Part shown: piece by piece, positions 58,116 through 64,000 of the stretch
Position numbering within the stretch: position 1 is the first letter of the stretch
Layout of the letters: every line of letters begins with the position of its first letter
NCBI RefSeq assembly: GCF_003589595.1
Contig: NW_020653409.1
Location: forward strand, 1,361,049 to 1,425,048
Length of the DNA: 64,000 nucleotides
Reading direction: 5' to 3'
DNA from: Hyposmocoma kahamanoa
Taxonomy: Eukaryota > Arthropoda > Insecta > Lepidoptera > Cosmopterigidae
Translations under genes and position numbers: made by a program
The notes under the pieces: generated by a model
What the model was told of the DNA's origin: nothing
The model's database searches: none
The model's input: only the letters and a program-made list of their open reading frames with translations

Positions 58116-58504
58116 GTCACCTATGAACTCAATTATCTCAAGTCACATCAAAATTCATCATTTGAACGTTACTGCCTTTAAAATTGTGAAATGCTAGTTT
58201 CTTTCATGCGTGTAAGTTGATTAACCATCGAGTAATTTTACAATTAGATTATGCAATTTGAGTGGAAGAAAGAAAGTTTCGCTCGTTTCGCTCATTTCGC
58301 TCGCTGTACTTTAATTATAATCTGAGAATCATTTTAACTAAACTAACGGATAACTCACGTATTTAAGTCAAATTTTTTAGAACTAGTGCGTGATTCTTAG
58401 TCACGAGATTCCGTTGCGGTGAGTCGACGGAAACTGCTCACATAAAGCCCTGAAAGCCCAGTTACTCACAACAGGCGCGGGTGCGGGTGGCGGCAGCGAG
58501 CAAC
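58116..58504. other. Unassigned; 9-bp tandem repeat and GC-rich patch
   Basis: Three 9-base units of TTTCGCTCR lie at 58277-58303. A GC-rich patch GGCGCGGGTGCGGGTGGCGG lies near 58474-58493, preceded by AACAG. No repeat partner was found. Confidence 0.4.
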
Positions 58505-58889
58505 TACCCTACCATAATTTTAACCTAAGAGCTAAGTCCAAACTCATGATACCACAATTTCGTTTAACCAAGATAAACGACTCTTTTATGGGGAACTGTA
58601 CACGTTTTTACAATAAGATTCCGGAGCATATATTAAGATTATCATTTCCTAAGTTTAAAAACTACATTAAAAATATTTTGATTGAAAAGTCATATTACAA
58701 AATTGAAGACTAAGTATTAGGTAACGACGAATGGAAAGACGACATGGCTCTTGATTCCACACAAATTTGATTCAAAGTGTATTCCGTAGCATTTAAGTTT
58801 ATTTGAAGAGAGCAATCACCAGTCAGCATAATGAACAAGCAGTAGCTAAAATGTGACTTGTTCAAATGTAAATTTATTTTGCTTATGGA
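58505..58889 (+). pseudogene. Jockey-like LINE 3' end, interrupted by a MITE
   Basis: The start matches the RAKSK-to-C-terminal part of the LINE protein (LRAKSKLMIPQFRLTKINDS). A stop (TAA) occurs where the other copies have YVLDKD. The untranslated region runs to TTTATTTTGCTTATGGA at 58889, is broken by a 225-bp insert, and resumes at 59115 with TATGGAATAAATAATTCTTT then GACTTTGACC. Confidence 0.85.
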
Positions 58890-59114
58890 ATATGGCTTAC
58901 AATTATATGGACGTCGGGTCCGCGCCAAAAAGTGTCCGAACTTATAGGGCGTTACAATCGTATACAGAGCGTCATTCACGCTTTAGTCTTCGTTTGTTCG
59001 ACTGACAGCGAAGCAAGCAAAATTAGACAGTACTGCGTTTAATTAGGTTGACTTGGGACATTTTTTTCGTGGTTTTTGTATTAGACCCGTCGTCCATTTA
59101 TTTGTAAGTCAATG
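58890..59114. mobile_element. 225-bp MITE with 6-bp target duplication
   Basis: The insert is flanked by TATGGA at 58884-58889 and 59115-59120. The uninterrupted LINE relatives have this sequence only once (CTATGGAATAAAT), so the duplication marks the insertion. Near-terminal inverted repeats are CTTACAATTATATGGACGTC at about 58896 and its imperfect inverse GACGGGT-to-TTTGTAAG side (GACCCGTCGTCCATTTATTT then GTAAG). There is no coding sequence. A 6-bp duplication is unusual among well-known DNA transposon superfamilies, so the superfamily is left open. It is the only copy in the window. Confidence 0.75.
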
Positions 59115-59172
59115 TATGGAATAAATAATTCTTTGACTTTGACCTTCGTTTTTTTTTTTTTTTTTTTTTTTA
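59115..59172 (+). mobile_element. LINE 3' tail after the MITE, followed by poly(T)
   Basis: This is the remaining LINE tail, with AATAAATAATTCTTTGACTT, then a run of about 22 T at 59149-59170. Confidence 0.7.
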
Positions 59173-60394
59173 TTTGTTTGTTTCATTCTTATTAAAGTAA
59201 TACGAGGATTGCACACTACACTAATAATGTAACTTTCTAATTCTAAGGTCTCATCCACGCTATCCACTGACGTAGTATCTAACAGTTTTCTTCAAAATTT
59301 GATTGAAATATCGCTATCTGTCATTTAGTAAACATATTTCTGAGTCTCACGCTTGTTTTCTATTTAAAATTGAGCATTATTTATTGAAGCTGACCCTTTT
59401 TCATTTTCAAAAGGTAATCTCTAAATTACTTCATTTAACGTGTTACGCAATAATAGTCTTAATGGGTTTATGGAGTTCTCATCTCTCGCTGATATTTTGA
59501 TACAGCTCATAATGACGAAAAGTCATTAAAAATTTACAACCACACATACTTGTGCATTAGAAAAAAGAACAACAACTAATTTAAATACAATAAAGAAGAA
59601 CTAGCATATCAAAATGAAATATTCATCCACGATTCACCTCTCCTGTTTATTTGAATTATTTGAATTGTCTGACAAAATAATAGATCTTTTAAATTTATAA
59701 ATCACGGTAACATTCCAAAGCGGGCGGGAGATTTAATATGACAAATCGAGGACGAAAAAATAAATAAATTTACAGTGTATCTCAAAAAAAAAGAATTTTT
59801 GAAATTTAAAAAAAACATTTTCCATTCACGAAGTATTTGTTGATCTTAGCTAATATTGTACTCCATAAGTGTATATGTTTAGTATTCAATTCCCCTGATA
59901 CATCGTGCTTATAAGGTTTGAAACATTTATATAGTTATATTTTTTTGGTGGTTATCTCAGACTTCAATGCTCAATACTTTATGTAAGTTACCTCATCAAA
60001 TTTCAAGCGCACTGTTAATAACACCCTATATAAAATTATAAAAGTGAACCACTACAAATGGACCCGTTTTCTGTCTCAATTTCACTTTTACGGAGATCTT
60101 AACTCATTCGGTCTTAAATTACGATAATGAGTATAACATTTCCAATACCTTGATTAACATTTATGTCAAATAAGATGAATTGATTCATGTTAGTGATTGG
60201 CAATGCGAATCGCGAAACTGTTATGTATAATACTTCAATATAATAAGGTAATTTTAACTGATCCAGTTACGTGATTTGAACGAGTTGGTTCAGTAATTAA
60301 AATTGAATATGATTTTATGCAATTTCCGGGTTTCATCTTGTGCTGTGAAGGATAAAGAAATATTTATGTATTACGTTCATCTTACGCTTTAAAA
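59173..60394. other. Nothing recognised
   Basis: AT-rich; there is no recognised exon or repeat. Confidence 0.4.
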
Positions 60395-60655
60395 TTACTT
60401 GCCTTGCCAGAGTGGAGTAGGCGGTTTTTGCCATAATGGGAGTTGGTGGTTTTTGCCAGAATGGTTTATAACGATCTCGGTAACCCAACGCTTTGCACTG
60501 TAGGCACTGGATGAGGAGGTCCTGGGTTCAATTCCCGGTAAAAGTTGCCCCGAAATGAACTCCGTTGCTCTGGTATTCATAGTACAGGGAATTTCCTAGT
60601 TTGAGACCAGGCAATTGATGTGTTTGTCTCTATAAAAAGAGATGGAGTTGAATGT
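60395..60655 (+). mobile_element. tRNA-derived SINE S4
   Basis: A tRNA-like head with an ACCCAACGCTTTGCACTGTA region and B box GGTTCAATTCC (inside CTGGGTTCAATTCCCGGTAA) is followed by the body TTCCTAGTTTGAGACCAGGC and a short tail. At 60411-60468 a unit of about 30 bases (GGCGGTTTTTGCCATAATGG, GGTGGTTTTTGCCAGAATGG) is tandemly duplicated upstream of the head. Confidence 0.65.
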
Positions 60656-61309
60656 TTTTGTCGAAATTGAGGTTTAGACTTTTGCTAGAACAGAGTTATA
60701 GTTATAGCCAATTCAAGATAATGAAAAAAATCCGTGCAAAATAGGGTGATGACAATGAAACTAGATATTTCAGACGGAGTCTACACAAGAGCTTTATTTA
60801 ATTCTAATTAAGTTTAATATGATACACATATTTGTTGTTTTAGATAAGTGTACGAGTACTATGTCTCTATTACCCATTTGTTTAAAGCAAGGAATCGTAT
60901 TATGTAGACTTCGCCGTGACTAAACAATTATTTAAACAATATAATTTATAAAGACTTGTCCATGTTATTCTTTCATTGAAAATTTATGATTAAAAAAAAG
61001 GAAAAGCAATTACAATACGTCTTGATTTATTTAAATTGTTTGATTTTTTTTTATCTCTACTTAAAACTTGGTTATTCATTTTTTGTCTAATAGCGTACAG
61101 AACGACTGTCAAATAATGTGTTTTGTTTTTCTAAAATTACTTTTCAGTTAGTTTGTACCTTAACCTAAAATATATAAGGTCTACTTAACCATAAATGGGT
61201 ACAATACCCCGGGGGCGGCACGCGATGTAACTTTTTAAATTTTTAGTAAAACACTTGAACGTAGAAAACATTATTCTTCTTCTCTTCTAACTTTAGCATA
61301 TTTAGTATT
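60656..61309. other. Nothing recognised
   Basis: AT-rich; there is no recognised exon or repeat. Confidence 0.4.
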
Positions 61310-61420
61310 TAAGTAGCAGTAGAGCTCCCCGTGAAAGCGTTTGTCCAGGGAAGTACCGCCATCTTACCTATTTCTGGTACCAAGCAGTAACGCATTTCGG
61401 TTTTGAAGGGTTAAGACGTT
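61310..61420 (+). repeat. Family A repeat, copy 16 (5' part)
   Basis: GCAGTAGAGCTCCCCGTGAA, GTTTGTCCAGGGAAGTACCG and CCTATTTCTGGTACCAAGCA are the left third of family A. The copy stops after TTTTGAAGGGTTAAGACG. Confidence 0.75.
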
Positions 61421-61804
61421 TTGATATTATATTGAAATTTCAATCAATGTGCTGCCATCTAGCGGTTATTTTGCTGATCGACGTCGAATTGGAGTTATTA
61501 ATTTAGTTCTCCAAAAAAGAAGAGACCATATTGCAAGGGTATAAACTTTACTTTAGTTTCTTAAACCAAAGGAAAAATATTTCGATGAACAGAAAATTGA
61601 AAATTTATTCAAATAAGGCTCTTTATGAAACTAACACGTAACGGACACTGGCAGAATTGACACAATAAATTAGACACACAAATCATTCTTAAAAATAAAA
61701 AAGTAAAAAAAAATATTTCGAAACTTATAGAGAGAAATTAATTAATTCATTCAGAGAAATTAAAAACACCGACGCATGTGAATAAAGCTCTATTTACATT
61801 GCAG

Positions 61805-61944
61805 CGGTGCGGAATAAAACTGAATTTTTGTAACAAAATTGTACACGTACAAACTAGATACGATGCGGTAGTAGCGGAAACTCCCGAAATTGTTGTGAAT
61901 TTTCCGGAAGACGCGCGACGAGATTATGGGCTCGTATCTAGTTT
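61805..61944 (+). CDS. Candidate exon with hairpin over its donor site
   Basis: The exon lies between CTATTTACATTGCAG and a GTAAGT donor at 61945. Only one frame is open: RCGIKLNFCNKIVHVQTRYD, AVVAETPEIVVNFPEDA, RRDYGLVSS, 46 codons plus two bases. Composition is protein-like and GC-richer than the surroundings, but no family is recognised. The exon does not fit the reading frame linking 55789 to 63651, since inclusion would give an early stop. It is therefore a separate gene's exon, a frame-breaking alternative exon, or a false call. TACAAACTAGATACGA at 61848 and its exact inverse at 61932-61947 overlap the donor. Confidence 0.35.
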
Positions 61945-61979
61945 GTAAGTTACACAAAGACAGTTCTTAATGCCATGGA

Positions 61980-62095
61980 TACAAAATATTTATTTAACTT
62001 TATTGACTACAACACATAATGGTACAAAAAGCGGACTTAATGCTAAAAGCACTCTCTACCAGTCAACCTTTGAGGAAAACAATTCCAGTGACGTG
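61980..62095 (-). mobile_element. LINE 3' tail fragment with stem-loop (minus)
   Basis: On the minus strand the sequence reads GACTGGTAGAGAGTGCTTTT then AGCATTAAGTCCGC, TTTTTGTACCATTATGTG and CAATAAAGTTAAATAAAT. The AGTGCT and AGCATT arms form a short hairpin in the same context as in the LINE tails at 13.94 and 36.08 kb. No protein-coding part is left. Confidence 0.55.
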
Positions 62096-62469
62096 TTGAT
62101 TGGAGAATGAAGGAATTAGACATGAAGCCAGAATGAAAGAGAGGTGTAGAGAGTTACTAAAGTTAATGCATTGAAGGGAAACGGATCGAAAATATTCATT
62201 TTGGTTCTGTTCTAGGGCAATGGAAATTGAGCTTTAAGAGACTGTTCAAATATGATTTCGTTTGTCGATAAAACGTTGCTGCCAAATTGCTTTGAAAAAT
62301 TCTTTTGTATGGATACCTTGCGTTATTCATGACATTGTTGGTGTTCCAGGTAGTGCCCCAGGGAGTTAAATTCGTTACTCTGTAAACGATCACAAAAATA
62401 GTATATATACAGGAAATTTTGAACAATTTATGATTGTTACACAAATTTCTGTACTTATAAAATAAACAA

Positions 62470-63230
62470 AATTGAGTTCTTAGGATTTCGCGATAGTTAC
62501 GTACGTAGGAAATGAAACTATTTTTCCATATTTAAATCGCGTATATTTGTGTTTTCAAACAAACGAACGTTTCGGGCGCTTTAAATGTCCAATGGTCACG
62601 GTTGACTGAGGTGGAAAAGTTATCAACCAGTTATGTCTAATATTAATGCAAACCACCTTATTTTTAATTATAGTTACAAAAGTTATTAATTAAACACCAT
62701 ATTTCTAAATTTTACAAAGAACATTCCAATTTACGCTATATATGTTTTACAATCATTTTATTTTAATAATATGAATTTTTTACTTTATTAAATTAATTAT
62801 TAATTAATAATGGAAATTAGAACAAATTATAACATTAATTAGTACTGCAGTCTATGTCTTTTTGGGATTTTTCATCAGAGTACGGAGAAACCATTTACCC
62901 TGTTGAAATTAGGATGTTGTTTTTAATTTCAATGGCCTCTCGCAGCATCTTGGGTGGATAACGGATTTCTTTTGCAAGGTTCTGAAGTTTGTGAAACTTG
63001 ATTGAATGTGTAGGTTTATCCATGACATGCTCGCAGACTGCAGACTTGATTACGCGACGATGTTTGACATCAACTATATGTTCTTTGCATTCTTTGACGC
63101 GGGTATAAATACTTCGCTACGTTTGTTCAATATAAGAGACACCGCACTCGCAGTCAAGCTTGTAAGCTCCAGCATTCTAAAAGGGGATGTTAAGTAAAAT
63201 AATTCTTTAAATTCTATCGAGTCTCCCAAG
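62470..63230 (-). mobile_element. Penelope-like element 3' half with GIY-YIG domain
   Basis: The terminal-repeat core occupies 62475-62680 (GAGTTCTTAGG, CGAACGTTTCGGGCGCTTTA, GGTCACGGTTGACTGAGGTG). After an AT-rich untranslated region, the minus strand from 63176 to 62895 encodes a GIY-YIG endonuclease: AYKLDCECGVSYIEQT, a TAG, then RVKECKEHIVDVKHRR, SAVCEHVMDKPTHSIKFHK and REAIEIKNN, stop at 62895. The domain has one internal stop, and its first and second motifs read GAY and YIE where GIY and YIG are expected, so it is inactive. The order endonuclease, UTR, core is diagnostic of PLEs. Confidence 0.85.
62895..63176 (-). pseudogene. GIY-YIG endonuclease domain of PLE, decayed
   Basis: This span holds the C-terminal domain that cleaves target DNA in PLE retrotransposition. 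Residues normally important that remain include the tyrosines of the first motif, the arginine-rich helix and the glutamate in REAIEI. The AAG-to-TAG change after YIEQT interrupts it. It is about 94 codons long, the usual size for this domain. The RT part that should lie further right on the minus strand is missing after about 63230. Confidence 0.8.
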
Positions 63231-63274
63231 TTCATTAAATAAGATTTCGAAACGTCACTTATTGCTTCAGTAGT

Positions 63275-63545
63275 TGCAAAGATCCCTATGAAATGCGTCC
63301 AGGGAAGTACTGCCACGTTACCTATTTCTGCTGCTAAGCAGTAATATGAGCGTTACTGCGTTCCGGTTTTGAAGTGAAATTACAGGGACAGGGTTTGTCA
63401 ACTTAAGTTTCAAGGTAACGCAGCGGCAGTGTCCGATCTTTGCGTTTTAAAGCTCTGAATGGCACTGCAACTGTTATGGACAGGCGTATCTTTGACCATT
63501 AGGCCCACGACTTGTTCGTGCCGTCATTTGGTATCAAAGAAAGAG
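63275..63545 (+). repeat. Family A repeat, copy 17
   Basis: The copy is near complete: CCTATGAAATGCGTCCAGGG, CCTATTTCTGCTGCTAAGCA, TATGAGCGTTACTGCGTTCC, CTCTGAATGGCACTGCAACT and CTTGTTCGTGCCGTCA. It lies in the putative intron about 100 bases upstream of the exon at 63651. Confidence 0.8.
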
Positions 63546-63650
63546 CTAAACGGGTCACTATCGTGAACTTTTGTCATGCAAAAGCTGTATAATTTAGTAT
63601 ATTTCTATATCACTATAGAACATATCTAACAAATTCATCATTATTTACAG

Positions 63651-63850
63651 ATGTCCGCAGAAGACTTCGCAAGCCCACCAATGTCTCCACGTCAGTCACA
63701 TCCAGCGTCTCCAGGTCTTCAGACCAGATCATATCTGCCAGTGTGAACAGACCTAAGATCAGAGGCCGCCCCAACATTGCTAGGAAATCAACTGCTGCTA
63801 TTGACAATTCTGTTGGCACTGACGATCATAAAGATAAGGATGGATACAAG
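63651..63850 (+). CDS. Internal exon of an unidentified host gene
   Basis: The exon has a CTAAC branch-like site at about 63627, the acceptor ATTATTTACAG and the donor AAG|GTAAGC. One frame stays open for 66 codons after completing a codon with AT: VRRRLRKPTNVSTSVTSSV, SRSSDQIISASVNRPKIRG, RPNIARKSTAAIDNSVGTD then DHKDKDGYK. The other two forward frames contain stops. The product is rich in Ser, Thr, Arg and Lys, probably disordered, with many potential O-glycosylation or phosphorylation sites. It fits in phase behind the signal-peptide-like exon at 55789, which would make it a secreted or membrane protein. I do not recognise the family. Confidence 0.65.
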
Positions 63851-64000
63851 GTAAGCTACAGATATGGCTTTTAAAGAAGTTTTAAACATGCTTACTTAAC
63901 AGCTTGAAATGCCAAAGGAAGTAAGTTTAGAACTAAGAAGTCTAAATCTTCAGTAATTTTTAGTTTACTAATAATTGTGACTGCAAAAGTGTGGCGCGCG
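63851..64000 (+). other. Start of the next intron
   Basis: Sequence after the GTAAGC donor; AT-rich, with no further exon visible before the window ends. Confidence 0.45.

Noticed and set aside
63613..63819. 68-codon minus-strand frame
   Set aside because: It is antisense to the well-bounded plus-strand exon at 63651-63850.
61805..63850. Direct splicing of exon 61805-61944 to exon 63651-63850
   Set aside because: The first leaves two bases and the second needs one; the joined frame meets a stop, so the two are not consecutive constitutive exons.
1..64000. CRISPR array, bacterial operons, integrated phage
   Set aside because: There are no regularly spaced repeats with unique spacers, no Shine-Dalgarno-led gene clusters and no phage genes; splice sites, SINEs and LINEs mark eukaryotic DNA.
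1..64000. LTR retrotransposons or endogenous viral sequences
   Set aside because: No primer-binding site, Gag, protease, integrase or envelope-like segment was seen. The terminal repeats found belong to Penelope-like elements.

Overview
The window is eukaryotic, AT-rich and dominated by transposable elements. The repeat content points to an insect, most probably a moth or butterfly. Signs of this are a non-LTR retrotransposon with a (CTTTGA)n tail, several tRNA-headed SINEs, Penelope-like elements (PLEs) with a GIY-YIG domain, an RTE-type LINE 3' end that runs into GATGAT repeats, and a dense family of roughly 250-300 bp repeats. These families were recognised by eye, not by search, so the taxonomic call is an inference. 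There is no bacterial gene structure, no operon and no CRISPR array.

Host coding content is sparse. The best-supported host exon is at 63651-63850 (+), with a clean acceptor, a GTAAGC donor and 66 open codons. A second candidate at 55789-55864 (+) encodes a strongly hydrophobic signal-peptide-like segment and ends in GTAAGT. Its phase fits the 63651 exon exactly (one leftover base plus two), so the two could be consecutive exons separated by a 7.8 kb intron filled with repeats. A third candidate at 61805-61944 also has good splice sites but does not fit that reading frame. A 16-bp perfect inverted repeat covers its donor site.

Layout: 1-9 kb holds short repeats (family A), a PLE 3' end and an RTE-like LINE scrap. 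From 11.85 to 14.06 kb is a long but broken non-LTR retrotransposon with several frameshifts and a mutated catalytic motif. From 14 to 25 kb are PLE scraps, a LINE scrap and a SINE. At 25.6-26.6 kb is a TTAA-flanked MITE carrying a nested LINE. From 27 to 44 kb are AACCGAC-ended MITEs, LINE remnants, SINEs and a 10-base assembly gap inside PLE terminal repeats. From 45 to 55 kb are further MITEs, SINEs (including an inverted pair) and family A copies. From 55 to 64 kb are the host exon candidates, the best-preserved reverse transcriptase fragment, a PLE with recognisable GIY-YIG coding sequence, and a 225-bp MITE with a 6-bp target duplication.

The elements do not form a working pathway. What the window records is layered insertion: LINEs inside MITEs, a MITE inside a LINE 3' end, and a LINE inside an older repeat. 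I see no clear undescribed biological system. The most useful leads are the host gene model at the right end, a stem-loop shared by three LINE 3' tails, the PLE ribozyme-like core, and two MITE families with defined ends.
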